The notes beneath the pieces are model-generated. The model saw nothing but the letters and a program-made list of their open reading frames with translations, ran no database searches and was not told the origin of the DNA. A program made the translations under genes and the position numbers. A stretch of DNA of 64,000 bases, taken from assembly GCA_023653785.1 (NCBI GenBank), contig JAMKCH010002965.1, positions 1 through 64,000 on the forward strand, written 5' to 3'. This document shows positions 11,389 through 23,389 of the stretch, piece by piece (position 1 is the first letter of the stretch; each line of letters opens with the position of its first letter). Source of the stretch: Ophioderma brevispina (taxonomy: Eukaryota > Echinodermata > Ophiuroidea > Amphilepidida > Ophiodermatidae).

Positions 11389-11568
11389 AGCTTTAACTTT
11401 TGTTTTATTATTATTTTTTCTCTCAAAATATATGTGGATGATCTTGAGGGGGGATTCCATGATTTACAGCCTTATCACCCAACTTTTCTAAAACAAGATT
11501 TTTATATTATCTGAACTGTTGGTCTAAGTATTGTACATGTGCCTATACTCTTAAGTGTAGATTTGATA

Positions 11569-12367
11569 CTGTGTTGTTCCTAATAAATGCCCCTGCTCTA
11601 ATAAATGCCCCCCTACGATTTTTGGATAAAACAATTCAAGAAAATTAGTTAAGCTTACCTAAATCTAGGGATGTACCGATCCGATCGGTATATCGGTATC
11701 GGTACCGATATTAGTCGGATCGGTATCGGTGATCGGAAAGTCTCCCCTTCTACCGATCGATTTGATGACCGCATACGCCATGGCATTCTGGCGTTCAAAC
11801 ACAGTATAAACATTAAGTTCACTAAGAAACCTCTCACTTTATTGTTCTAAAACTAATTTTTTTCGTGCACCTGCTTATGGTGGTTATTACAAGAATAAAC
11901 TTTTATCATGGGTATATGCTTTTGTTCATGAAATATCTTGTCTGAATAGCGAGTACAGCAAGAGGACTTCTACTGTATAGTTGTATTATGATATGGAAAA
12001 TTCCTTACACGTGGTCATTCAAAAAATATATCGGTATCGGATCGGTATCGGGCAGATCGGTTTACGAAAATATTGGTATCGGCCAATACCGATAAAACGT
12101 AGATCGGACATCACTACCTAAATCACATGATTTAATGGCCGGGACTGTCGTAATCCGTATCATAATCGCTGTTGTCATCAATGCTTTCTGCTTCTGATCT
12201 ATCACTAATGGTAACTGGCACACGAAGATACACAAAGAGAGGACTGGTAAACTGTGTATGGTGATTTTTGCGGGGATTTTTGACTTTCCATTTTTTACTT
12301 AATAAACGCCCCCTTTTTGAAAAATGCACCGCCTCGGGGCGTTTATTAGGAACAATAGACAATACGG
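11569..12367. mobile_element. TA-flanked MITE with TAATAAAYGCCCC ends, itself interrupted
   Basis: TA lies at 11567-11568 and at 12368-12369. The left end CTGTGTTGTTCCTAATAAAT and the reverse complement of the right end (CCGTATTG, a 5-base insert, then TTGTTCCTAATAAACGCCCC) are inverted repeats, and each end has a second subterminal AATAAAYGCCCC word. TA target sites suit the Tc1/mariner/pogo group; that placement is an inference. Without the hAT insertion it would be about 340 bp. A minus-strand frame at 12132-12362 starts inside the terminal repeat and ends in an acidic run; I treat it as incidental. Confidence 0.8.
11666..12116. mobile_element. hAT-type MITE (451 bp) with exact 8 bp duplication
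   Basis: CCTAAATC occurs at 11658-11665 and again at 12117-12124, directly abutting ends TAGGGATGTACCGATC and GATCGGACATCACTA, which are inverted repeats. Subterminal regions are rich in GGTATCGGTATCGG words in both orientations. Eight-base duplications and TAG or CAG starts with short ends are characteristic of hAT elements. No transposase is present. Two identical duplicates argue for a fairly recent insertion. Confidence 0.93.
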
Positions 12368-12522
12368 TATGCTTTTGACGAAATTAGCATTTTTTTAATT
12401 TTCTGTATGTAAATGGGCAAAAATTACATTGGAGAGACACATGGAGTAGTGTAATATAAATATTTGTTCATCATGACATCAAAACATAAGGAGAATGAAC
12501 TGAATTTCAGAAACAAATTTAA

Positions 12523-15500
12523 ATGATATCCTTTTGCCCTGGGTTCCAAGTGGGACTTAAAGCAGGACATGGCGGCACCTCAACTGTTGAGCTACAAAAA
12601 ATGTATGTAATCGTAGTAGTAGTGTTTGTTAAAGCGTTGGCTTTGAATTTTGAATACAGTACATTATGAGGTTTTTACAAACAGTGTTTCGAGGCCAAGC
12701 TCCTTCAATTGTTGAAAGAGCTTGACCGCAAAATGTATGTTAAAGCTGATCATGCAGTGTACATAAGTAACAGCGATTATTTTGAGTTCATAAAGTTTTC
12801 ATGATGTATGTGTGTGTGTGTGTGAGTATAATATGGTTACAAAAAGAATCAACCCCCATTTTTTAAAGATAGTAATTTTAAAATTATGTATCCGATACTT
12901 GAACTTCTGCAGTTTTGCAGTTGATAATTTCATGGGATTTGAAGCTAAATTGATTCTGAGGATCAATTGATGATTGAATTTACATGACCCTGTCATATAG
13001 GCACACATGAAATACTAAGTGTAGTAGTTCAGATGATACAAAAATCGCAACTTGTTTGGATTAAGTTGGGGGGGGGGGAGGCTCTGAATCACAACCTTTT
13101 AAGATCAGCTTCTTTGAGAATTGTGTCAGCCAAACAAAATATCTTGCTCCCATCCAAAAACTGTATCAATAGAAAGGAAGGATTAAGCCTGGATTTGGCT
13201 GGATCCTTTCACCGGTGCACTTTGACTTAGTATTGAAAAGAGCCTGGCCTTTTATATACAAAAGCCCTCACCCGAAATGATTAAAAACCAAATCAGCTTC
13301 CTTATGGGTAAACAGAACGATTTTATAATTTAATGTCGCCGGCAACAATTTTTGTTTTTGCAAAAATTAAAAAATGGATTTAAACAAAAGTAACCCCACG
13401 CTGTATGCATGTTTCCCAGTAGGCAATGTTTTGCTCGGTTCTATAACCTTGGTGGTTTTAATAATCCCTTTCACAAAAATTCACAAAACCCCCCCCCCCC
13501 AAAAAAACAAACTGAGTATGAGTCCAAAAATAATGTACTATCAACATTTTGTTTATAAGTATATGGAAAACTAAAAGTTGGCCTACACATTACCTGGATG
13601 TCTTTATCCTCAAATCAATGTCCTATTGTTGGGGTCTACAGTTATTTTATGTGTAAAATATATCTCTGTTCTTCCAATGGCCTACTATCAATTGGGAGCA
13701 AATTGAAGAAATTCCATCTTCTGTGAAAATATGCCAAGTGCCGCTTTCAAACTAGGGGAAACATCAGACCTTTACACATGACTGCCAACATCAAATTATA
13801 AAACATACTGTTAGCTGTTAATCTGACCACCACCTGTTCTAAGGGCTGGAATTTTATGGAAAACTGGGATAGGGGAAAAAAAAAACAAGATATAACACTT
13901 GTAGCCTTAAACAGGGATGTAAGACTCCGGAAATTTCTGAAATTTGGCCATAATAAAAAAAAACATCGGAAAGATACATTTTTTTTTCCATTTATGGACT
14001 TGGGTGATGATATTTCAGCACATTAAGAACGCATACTCCATTGTGGTAGGGGATATACCCCTTAACTCCTTCTGAAGCCTTTTGTTTGGACGTCCGCGTA
14101 GTTTGTGTCGTACGCAAGCGTTTGGCCGCGGGGCAAGAGCCGCTGGATCAAGTTTCAGAAAATCAATGATATACCACTTCCATCTGTGACAATGTAAACC
14201 TCCTTTTTGTGTGACGTTAAAATATTGGTTTGTCACAGTTCTCAAGAAATTTGGCCAGTGCTTGAAGACATTAGGGGTTAAACCCTGAAGAATGCCTTGT
14301 CAAATTTTTTCTTTCGGTCAAATGTAATTTGCTATCATGAGTCCTTAAAATGGCTTACTGGTGGTAGGCGGGAGTTGTATCCTCTGACAACGCGAATTTA
14401 CTATAAAATGGGGAAGGTGACATGAAACCCAAGCAATAGCTCATTCCCTCTGGGTTGTGTTACGCCTATCTGTCAATCGTACAACAATACCGTTTTGCTT
14501 AGCATAACACTTACTCAAGTACCACAGAAAACATGGTGTAATTTGTCAGTTCGTGCTTTATACCAGATATGCTATTACGATCCAACTCGCGGTTGACGTA
14601 AAGTAAGAACCTGTAAACGTGATTTATTGGTACACATATTGATTCGTTTTGAGACCAACTCAAGAGCTCTCGTCTGTTTATCTTCTGAGTATAAAATATG
14701 GCATCATAGATCGGCCAGTTGTTAAACCCACTTAACGGCATTAAGAGAGACGGATGTCGAGGCTAGCCGCCTGGTCCCTCACAAAAAACACGAAGAAAAG
14801 GTTATTTTTGTAGCTGTACTGAGGACTTCACTGAGAAATTAATGCAGTTAGGATACGCGAAAAGTGAGCCCAACTATGATGAGATGCATTGTTACCTCCC
14901 CCCCCCCCCCACCCCCCCCCCCGGGACCAATACAGGCAGATAATTTGACTTTGATATTCTTGGTTATATTAGTAATGTAAAACTTGAGCCTATGTTTTTA
15001 GTTTGAAATTTAAACATATTTCAATTCACTATGCGTTTCCTACTAAGGTCTTTCTCGAGCCCAATACCAAAACAAAAAAATACTATTGAGTGTCTAACTT
15101 ACATGATCATATATGGATAATGGTAAAATCTCTTGGTGTGTCTCTCAAATTAAAAATATAAAATGCTTAAAAACACATGCTTACAAAAATGTTCAGAGGA
15201 AATCAATAGCCAATTTAATTGATATGACATGGGATAGTTTATGGTGGTTTTGTATGCATTCATGGACCCCTTTTCCCCCCCCTTTACTGCCATCAAAAAT
15301 TGAGATTTGGTTTAGAGCGAACAGAAAGTTAATTTTCTCATAACCAAGTGAAATTTATTTAAGCCCCAGAAAATGTTTTCTTTATACTTATGAACAAAGC
15401 ATCTCTTAATGTGTTGACACATTACACCTATTACCTATGGGCAATTTTTAGGTACACTTTCTTTTCCCTCTACAATCCAAACAATGAACCAATTTAGCTC

Positions 15501-16604
15501 AATTTTTTGGATCAGATGTTTTTTGGTCATGTGCTTCCGAGGGAGAATATATCTTACGAAAAATCGGATCATGAACGGGTCACCACCTTTATAACTATAC
15601 CAATAGTGCCGTGGCCCGATCAAGACATGAAAGAAAGTTAGGTGGGTGGGACGATTCAAGAAAAAAATCTGCAATGATCCTGCCTGAATGCCATTAAAGA
15701 AAATTTCAATGAGCGATCTAGTACAAAAATCTCAAGTCAATTCACATCGAAAACCTTGTGATGTTCTTCGTGACAATTGCTCCTGAAGTGACTCGTACCT
15801 TACCGTCACTGTCATTTGAGACAGGGTAATTTTGTTTGAACTAGAGCATTGGTACGAGTGAGCACACACTTCTTTGAACGTCAACAATCCTCCTGTGATA
15901 ATAATAATATATTACCAATGTTGATCAAAATATGTGAATTTTGGTCGCTATGACCTGAATATGAGCCACTCTATTCTTACTTGTGCATTTTCTTTTTCTC
16001 TTTGAGGAGATTAAAGTCAACTGGGCCACAACACCTAGCGCAAGCGAGACACAAGTAGTAAGTCGATACTTCTTTATATTTCTGGTGTGCAGTTGTTAAA
16101 GGCCACCATACAGTGACATCTTAAAATATGAAAATTTTAGATTTTTGGATTGGACTAAAAATGGAATGGTGAAGATTCTCCCAAGTGAGGAGCACAGATA
16201 AAACATGAAAATAACCAAAATCTTTTCAATTTTAGTCCTTTTTTTAAATGACCCAGCAACACGCAAGCTGTATTTTGTGCTCTGAAATACGGTTTTGTTT
16301 TCTTGAAAAAAAATGAAACTTGATAGAAAATTAAGTGGTTCATTGGGTGTGCATAAACCTTTTAGGGTGATGCTGAAAAGAGTAACAATTCTTTATGTGT
16401 TAATAAAAGGTCACTTTTAAAGATTTCTTTGTAAGCAAATCACTTAGGGCCTTCAGCTCTTGTCATAGAGGATGTGCTTGGAGTGAAGAGTAGTTGGGAC
16501 ATACTCTCAGTTAGGGCTTTCCAGATGCAATCACATACCACTCCTGCAGAAGCACAATTTAAGTTAGCCTTAATATGAGTATTCTTTCATATGGATTAGC
16601 TATG
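12523..16604. other. Unassigned 4 kb with simple repeats only
   Basis: No gene recognised. A (TG)n run lies at 12807-12824. A C-rich run lies near 13490-13500 and a C12-A-C11 tract at 14898-14922. CAGGGATGTAAGACTCCGG at 13914 resembles a hAT terminal sequence without a partner. 15786-15873 contains the inverted words GTGACTCGTACC and GGTACGAGTGAG. Frames in 14.0-14.8 kb are short and unrecognised. Confidence 0.5.
14898..14922. repeat. C-rich tract (G-quadruplex potential on minus strand)
   Basis: A long C run, one A, then a second long C run. Copy length is unreliable in such tracts. Confidence 0.9.
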
Positions 16605-16605
16605 G

Positions 16606-16962
16606 TTTAGGTATGATCACTACATGGGTTTAACATGGCTCGCCTGGTAGGTCATGATCACTACATGGGTTTTCACATGGGCCTAGCTCATGGTTAGGTT
16701 CATGATATTGCATGGGTTTTCACATGGCCTAGCTATGGTTAGTCATGTTACATGCATGGGTTTTCACATGCACTAGCCATGGTTAGGTCTGATCATACAT
16801 GGGTTTCATATGGCCTAGCCATGGTTAGGTCATGAATCACTTACATGGGTGTCACATGGCCTAGCCATGGTTAGGTCATGATCACTGAATGCAGGGTTTC
16901 ACATGGACCTAGCAATGGTTAGGTCATGAATCAGCTGCTGGGGTCACATGGCTGCAATGACA
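16606..16962. repeat. Minisatellite, about 45 bp unit, 7-8 copies
   Basis: The unit reads GGTTAGGTCATGATCACTAC then ATGGGTTTTCACATGGCCTA then GCCAT. CCTAGCCATGGTTAGG spans the unit junction and is almost a perfect palindrome around CCATGG. Units differ by small indels (42-48 bp), as in the array at 0.4-2.2 kb. Confidence 0.93.
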
Positions 16963-18172
16963 ACAGCATATATCTGACCTGACCCAAACGAACTATACTT
17001 CTTACACTTTGAAGTACAAGTAAATTAATTGGGTGGCTGCCACAGGATTAACGCGCCTTTCTACAAAGCGAGCTATACACTCTAGGGGGGGGCGGGCCCA
17101 AAGTTTTTCTAAAACGTGCGCGAGTAAGACAGTGCACGATGGTGAACAAACAACCAATCTCTTAAACCGATACACAAAATTACTGGTCGTATAAGTCGAC
17201 AAATACCTGGCATACCTTGTGAGACTTGTGTGGGAGTTTATTCGATACGTTGACTTCTAGGTTTACAGAGTATATACTCCCATTTCCCTACCTCGTGCAG
17301 TGATGTCAGTGCTAGATTTGATGGTCGCAACAGTAAACAGCGTAGACTAGCTTGTAAAGCTATGGCATTTTTACATGCGAGCACAAAGATGTCGGACGTG
17401 ACGCGTGCGAAAAGCTGTGTCAAAGCTTATTGACATCACTGCACGTAGGTAGAGAAGGGGGACTATAGTCCACGGGCTATTCAAGCTAGTTTAGTACCCC
17501 ACAAGGAAGGCAAATACTTAATTACAGTGTGTGCCTCCATTGGGGTGTAAGGAACTTACATGGAATGCCCATTCATCTTGCTTGGTTGTAACTTGGGCAC
17601 TGATTTATAAGAGTATATGAAAACTGGATTGATGAATATATCTGTGTTTTGGTATTTATTTACCATGTTATATCATACCCCAAAAACAGGGGGTAGTTCC
17701 GGTATACATGGGATGGCATTGGCTGAACTGTGCCATGGGAGTGCGTTTGTTGGTCCTTCAAGCGCTTTTGTTAGGTTATGTATGGAACTTGAATTGGTTA
17801 TTAAACAAAACCCTCTTAGGGTATAACATGGACTGGATTCTCTCAGAAAGCTTTTTTACTCTAATATTATGGAGTGGTTGTAATGATTACCATTCAGTAT
17901 TATGCTTGCATTGTGTGCGTTCAGGGCTTCTTCTTGTGATATTTGACACGCACATGAAAGAGGCAAGGGGATAAGTATTCTCTCAAAAAGAAAATGGATA
18001 AATGTGAGGAAATGGAAAAAATGATGTTTACTTAATGTAAAATATCGTTAATTGTTAGTGAAAAAAACTTTGCTTTTTTAGTAACTACATTTTTGGGTTA
18101 CTTTGTCACCCAAATTTCTGACTTGTGATAAAATAAATCATCAAAAATGAAGAAAAAGTGCAAAATCAGAGA

Positions 18173-18203
<31 letters not shown>

Positions 18204-19308
18204 GTTTTTTTTTTTTTTTTTTTTTTTCTTTGAGGTTCAGCTTTGTAGTGATTCTAGCTTTTTATGCCTTCAAAAGTTAAATCTTAGCTTTTTTCTTTCA
18301 TTTTCCGCCTGTTTTTTACCTATATTCTATAGTTGTCACGCTTTTTCACCTTTTTTTAATGTGAAAGATGAATTTAAAAGCTGGGCATGTGGTCTTCTGA
18401 GCCAAATTAATTTTGGATAACAGAGAATGTTTAAAGATTGACTGCCATTAATGTCGGGTAGAATGGCCAATGGCAAGATCCACTAAAAATCAGCCATGCA
18501 GGACTGATTATCAAAGAGTTTTTACTCTTCAAATTTAATGAAAGTAAAGAAGAACAATCATCCATGTGCTGGAAATTGGTTGAACTAAGGTCCAAAATGA
18601 AACGCAACATGCACAGCGTTTTAGTAGAGCTCAATTTTTACCTGCCACGTTGAAAAAGTGGTCTGAATGCATAGCACGAAATAACCATTAAAAGTCAAGA
18701 AACAACGCACAACTCGGTAATGAAGCTTACCAAGATGAATGCGTTGTTACGTGCTGCTAGCTACGATCCTCTTGATATGTATACCATTGTCCTTATTGAC
18801 TCTTAATGTAGAATTCCTTTGACCAAGAACTGACAGAATTTGCACGAGCTCGCAATAATTAAAAAGTAGGGTATCTTTCTCATTCTTCAGTGATAATTAA
18901 GTCGTGGATTTTTTTGGCGTTGGTAGACTGTCAGGAGTGCTTTGCGCATTTGGTGAAGTGCAGCCTCGCTCAGAGGCATCTTATCACAACATAGGAAGAT
19001 TGTTGATATCAGAATTTCCCCCAATCATGCTGAATGGAATGGGAAAATAACCACATGGAAATCGACTTCTGTTCTTAAGATAGCTCCAACCAGAACATTT
19101 TTTATTACTACTTGGCCAGCTTTAGAAAACAATTTGACATCAGCAAATTCTGTTTTTGAGTGGCAGCAGAACAGGTTATCATTAAAATTTACTAGTGGGT
19201 AAAGCGGCTACAATTTTTGGAACGGCTCTTTTCAAAGCCACCTTAGCTGCTAATTAATAGCAATTGTGAGGTCTGCTTGTTCTCAGTGTTTGACAGGGAC
19301 TGACAGTC
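16963..19308. other. Unassigned stretch with a poly-T tract
   Basis: No gene recognised. A T run of about 50 with a single G lies at 18176-18227; it could be the poly-A tail of a minus-strand retrocopy, but no body was recognised beside it. Frames at 17.6-18.0 kb overlap each other and look random. Confidence 0.45.
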
Positions 19309-19312
19309 TTAA

Positions 19313-19680
19313 AGGCAAACGAGAGATTTCACATATCAAGGTGTCCCTAAAAAATCGAAGTTCTATTTTTGGTGCCCTGGTTTGTACAGCCTTCATTAAA
19401 ACCTATCCCTATTTGGAGGATAAGCTTAGAATGTTGGTTTCTTGGTTACAAAAATTGTGATAAAATTGTGGAATTTCAATTTTCGTATATGGGCAAAACG
19501 AAATTCGTCCTGTGTTTTACATTGAAATTATAAGCAAATCAAATCACACTTTTTTTCTCTCCTTTAAAGACATTTCTGTAGCATATACAAGGTAAAGAAT
19601 CTATTGATTGGTCTATTCTATATGAAATTACTATTATAGACACAAAATGTTGGGTGCGCAAAAATGCTCTTGTTGCACCT
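19313..19680 (-). mobile_element. TTAA-1 MITE copy 1 (368 bp)
   Basis: TTAA at 19309-19312 and 19681-19684. The ends AGGCAAACGAGAGATTTCAC and TGCTCTTGTTGCACCT are inverted repeats. GGTGTCCCTAAAAAATCGAA near the left end and the poly-T / TCTCTCCTTTAAAGACATTT segment near 19550-19575 are shared with copies at 46-63 kb. Orientation is given relative to the copy at 47.2 kb. The frames at 19266-19460 and 19539-19796 are translations of this element. Confidence 0.9.
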
Positions 19681-19684
19681 TTAA

Positions 19685-20209
19685 AGTGAATGGCCTTTTT
19701 TAGAGCCACCATATCCAACACCGGCCACATGTTCCATTTCTGTTTTTGACCTGATGAAGTCATAGCTACTTCAGGTAAAGTTGACAGTTTCTTCAATAGC
19801 TTGTCCCCCGATGTGCGAACCCTTGGAATTATTTTTCTGTTTTAATGAATACCCTCACTCAAGCTCGCCAATCCATTTTTTAAACTATTCAAGTAGTTTT
19901 ATGAAAGGGTTATTTTGAATTGAAAAATGTCTGGCAGGAATGGCCTTTATTCCAAATGACACCTTTGGAGAAGCCCACTTGATGAGACATGCCTGCTATA
20001 TTATGGTATTACATTTTTATGCTGGCATAGCTACAATGTTACATTACAGCCAGGTCATGACCTGGTCATGGCTAGTCCAAATAAAATTAAGCACCCCATA
20101 TAAGGCCTAGGCTTACTCACTGTCAGTTGTGTTTTTCTCATGGAGGTAGTAGTTGAGTCCCACGGGATACACAATATATTGAACCTGTACCCACTATAAG
20201 TGGGTCCCT
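19685..20209. other. Unassigned stretch
   Basis: Nothing recognised other than a short inverted word, CCAGGTCATGACCTGG-like, near 20050-20067. Confidence 0.4.
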
Positions 20210-20735
20210 GTAATTTGGCAAAGCACTCTGTGAAGGTGCAAATCTCTGTTGTAAGCAGACTCTAGATCTACAGGCTAGTTCCCATATCCCATGGAGCCCA
20301 ATGTCGCAAAGCACTCTGGGAATGTGTGAAACTCTGTTGTGATCAGACCATATATCTACGTACTAGTTCCCATGTACATTATATAGCCCAATGCAGCAAA
20401 GCATTCTGGGAAGGTTGTGATCTCTGCCTCTTGAGCCGCCTTGGGTCTATATGATCTAGATATCTCATATTATATAGCCCAATGCAAGCAAAGCATTTAT
20501 TGGGGAAGGTGTAAGATCTCTCCTGTACAGACTTGAATATATATAATATATATGCTAGTCCCATATCATAGAGATAGCCTATGCAGCAAAGCACTCGGGA
20601 GGTGCGAATCGTGCTGTTGGAGCAGACATGAATATCTGTGTTTATATCCCATATCATTTAGTAGCCCATACAGCAAAGTCACTCTTGGGATTGGCGTGAA
20701 TCCTTCTGTACAGACACTGAACTATATGCTGTCTG
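20210..20735. repeat. Tandem array, about 90 bp unit, 6 copies
   Basis: Copies begin near 20210, 20300, 20389, 20479, 20578 and 20664. Shared words are CCCAATGCAGCAAAGCACTC, TGGGAAGGTGTGAA, CTCTGTTGTAAGCAGAC and CTAGTTCCCATATC. Copies diverge by substitutions and indels; the fourth has gained an AT-dinucleotide stretch. Frames across it are not proteins. Confidence 0.92.
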
Positions 20736-23115
20736 GTCAGAGTTCATTTCAATTCAAATGCAAACCTGACTTGAATGGAGATAAGATTGATCCTATCACC
20801 CGTGTGTCCAACATGTTTGGTAAACTAAATGTTGTATGCTATTAAATTTCTGTGCAAATGCCTTGACTCCGATAAGTGATCTAAATGAGCGCTGTCTCCT
20901 GCAAGTAATCAGAAAACTTTATAAGGTTCTCGTTGTGTTTTTTACAAGCTAAGCCTCTTGCGATGGGTAGATTGATGCGTATGGCTGACAGACTAGCTTC
21001 ACTCGAAAGCGCCCAGACCCAGGTGCTATGACATATGTCCGACTATGTTTCAACTTGCACGTTTCTCACCTCGCTTGGGTCCTGCTTAAATAACAACTCA
21101 TCCTCACTTTAAAAGAAACCTACAGGAATCCATTGTGGTACACCGTTACGAAAAGAGTATAGAATTTGTCCACCCAACTACACTGTCAAAGGAATGTAAT
21201 AGATGTTGGGTGGGCCGCAGGTCAGACTCGCCGGACAGTCCGGCTTATCTTGATGGTGTCCAGCGTGAGGTCTTAGTGTCGGACTTTAAGTCGAACTGAC
21301 TGGGGCTTCTTAGTGTTTGTCCTTTTGATTTTGACAGATTTTTTTATAGCTGTGGCTATCCAGAATTGAGTCCTGCATGCTGGGAAGGGGGATTTACCTA
21401 TGAAATGGAACAAGAATATTAGGGTTTGTGCTTTTTCAAACTAAGCATTCTGTAAAAGAAGACTAATCAAAGACATCGAGATACACGTATGGAGTTGAGG
21501 GAATGGGAAACAACTGAACGTCGTTCCTTGGTGCTTACGAGACACCAAATTGCCCGAAAAAAGGTTATTCCGTAAATTGTGTATTGGGTCTTTGTCAAAA
21601 TTACACATTTTTGTCTAAAAAGGTGGAATTCTTTGGATTAATTTTTTTTAAATACAAACAAAAAATATGATTATTTTTTTCTGTTTGCCTTTTTTTAATA
21701 TTTCCAAAAATATGGGAGTTTTTTTTTGGGAAAAATGGAAAGAGGAACCCCAACCACCATCAAACTTCTAGTAATCTTTGCCAACTAGGTGTGGGGTGTT
21801 GAAACATGCAAATCGTTGATGCTCTGCGCTAAAAAAATCAACGACGACTTCATTTTAAAAAAAAAAATAAAATCCAGTTTTGAAATACCATTCCTTCTCT
21901 TATAGCTGATAAAAATGATGTACTGGATAAGAGATAACTTGTACACAAGTCTTGGGGGGGGTATTTGGTGGGGGTGGGGTGATTCCTACATAGAGGGTCT
22001 AAGCCTTAACATGTGTCCCCGTCTGAAATGGGAGTGTTAGGGGAGCAAGGTTGAAAAACCAGTCTTATAATCACACATTGTGATAACCTGGAAATGAATG
22101 GAAATGTTATAGTTTACGTTCTTTTTCCCCCCTGTGGTTGTCCCAAACTTTTTAAAACCATTTGTTTGCTACTTTAAAAAATTGTGAAGAAACTCATGTG
22201 TGCAAGATAGATGGGCTACAAAGCTGGGAACTGTTTGTAATATCAAACAGCGGGAAAATTGTTCCACCCGTGGCAACTTTCAAAGAGAAGATGAGAAATT
22301 TGGCCGCACATGGATAATGTCTCGATTTACAGGGCAGAATCGTGGCGACAGAAGTGACGATAGCCGAGTGGGCTTTTGTCTTAGTAGAGATGTCCATGTC
22401 TGGTCGTGGCCATCGGCTTAGGAAGGCTATTAAGTTAATAATTAGGAACTGTAAAAGGATATACATGTCAGTGTTTGATGCGATAACACCGTAACTTATG
22501 AACTTAAGACGTGTTGGATAGATGGAAGAACTATCAATATCGGGCACATATCAGTGGTATAGCCTGGAAAAGATGTATTCATGCCCGGCAAAGCTCACGC
22601 ACGTTTGATAGGTGATCGTGAGTAATGGAGCGCATGTTGGTAAAGGTCGAAAAAAGTTGGTGGGAATTGGTAGTGAGTGGTAATTTGACACGCGTAAGCT
22701 CGGCATTTTGATATTGGTAAGTGCGGTGTACAGCTGGGGCATTTTGAGGTCCCTAAATTGCAAACGTTGCCCCCACATCCTCCACCCAAACATGCGCGTG
22801 TGTGCCCAACACAACAACACAACACCTCCCACCCACCACAACACCGTTTGAGTAGGAAACCAGTATTAGGTAGATATTCCCATAACCCTGTACAGTAAAT
22901 TGCTGAGTTAACAACAAAAGTCATTGTGAAAGCAGAATTCACATTTGCTGTACCTCTTGGTCGTGTTTTGTTTGAATGTCTAGTTCCAAAATGGACACAC
23001 CCATTATGTCTTACATAATAGCAGTTGGTTAGGTACACACAGCATGACATGCAAGAAATGTCAACAATGAGTTCAAATAACAAATATTTGCAAAAACATG
23101 TTAATTAAGCATTAC
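20736..23115. other. Unassigned stretch; one exon-like but interrupted frame
   Basis: No gene called. 22209-22493 on the plus strand reads as a complex peptide (for example ATEVTIAEWAFVLVEMSMSG) but has a stop codon about a third of the way in and no recognised homologue; opposite-strand frames are also open here, which lowers its weight. 22595-23083 on the minus strand has a 162-codon frame rich in Cys with no recognisable domain; part of it is a CA/CC-rich low-complexity segment near 22770-22850. A G-rich tract lies near 21952-21975. Confidence 0.4.
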
Positions 23116-23389
23116 GGCTGGGATTCTGAAAAGAGACTAAAACATTAAGAAACCCGCGTTTAAAACCGGTTAGTCCTACACGATCAGAACCTCTTTTTCC
23201 TTTCAATACTGTACGTTAAATGTCAAGGAAAATTCCTCACCAATGGCCCAGACGGGCCCGGCCTCATATTATTTCTCTTACCTGTTAAAGCATTTTTTAG
23301 GTTGTTGGAAGGCAACAGGTCCACCATGTAGGACTAACTCCGGTTTAAACCCGGGTCATAATTTAGTCTCCCTTTCAGAAATCCCAGCC
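23116..23389. mobile_element. FB-1 foldback MITE copy 1 (274 bp)
   Basis: The ends GGCTGGGATTCTGAAA and TTTCAGAAATCCCAGCC are inverted repeats. Inner arms ACCGGTTAGTCCTACACGAT and GTAGGACTAACTCCGGTTTA also pair. The same architecture recurs at 36.2 and 48.3 kb. No clear target-site duplication. Confidence 0.87.

Larger units (their letters stand above)
11444..12518 (+). mobile_element. TTAA-2 MITE copy 1, split by nested insertions
   Basis: 11444-11568 aligns with the left half of the intact TTAA-2 copy at 28.2 kb (GATTTTTATATTATCTGAAC versus GATTTTTATATCATCTGAAC), and 12370-12518 aligns with its right half (ATTTTCTGTATGTAAA versus ATTTTCTGTCCGTAAA). The break between the two halves falls exactly at the TA-flanked element listed next. 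The right edge is TTAA at 12519-12522. The left TTAA has become TTGA at 11444-11447. Confidence 0.75.

Noticed and set aside
11069..11389. 106-codon frame as a protein
   Set aside because: It is translated from the arms of a foldback element.
12132..12362. 76-codon frame with an acidic C-terminus as a transposase N-terminus
   Set aside because: Its first 25 or so codons are the terminal inverted repeat, and only one copy is available to test the rest.
17030..17110. tRNA-like sequence on the minus strand (TAGCTCGC word)
   Set aside because: No B box and no cloverleaf pairing.
22595..23083. 162-codon Cys-rich minus-strand frame as a secreted protein
   Set aside because: The Cys and Gly residues come from a CA/CC-rich low-complexity stretch, there is no convincing signal peptide followed by a regular Cys spacing, and no splice context.
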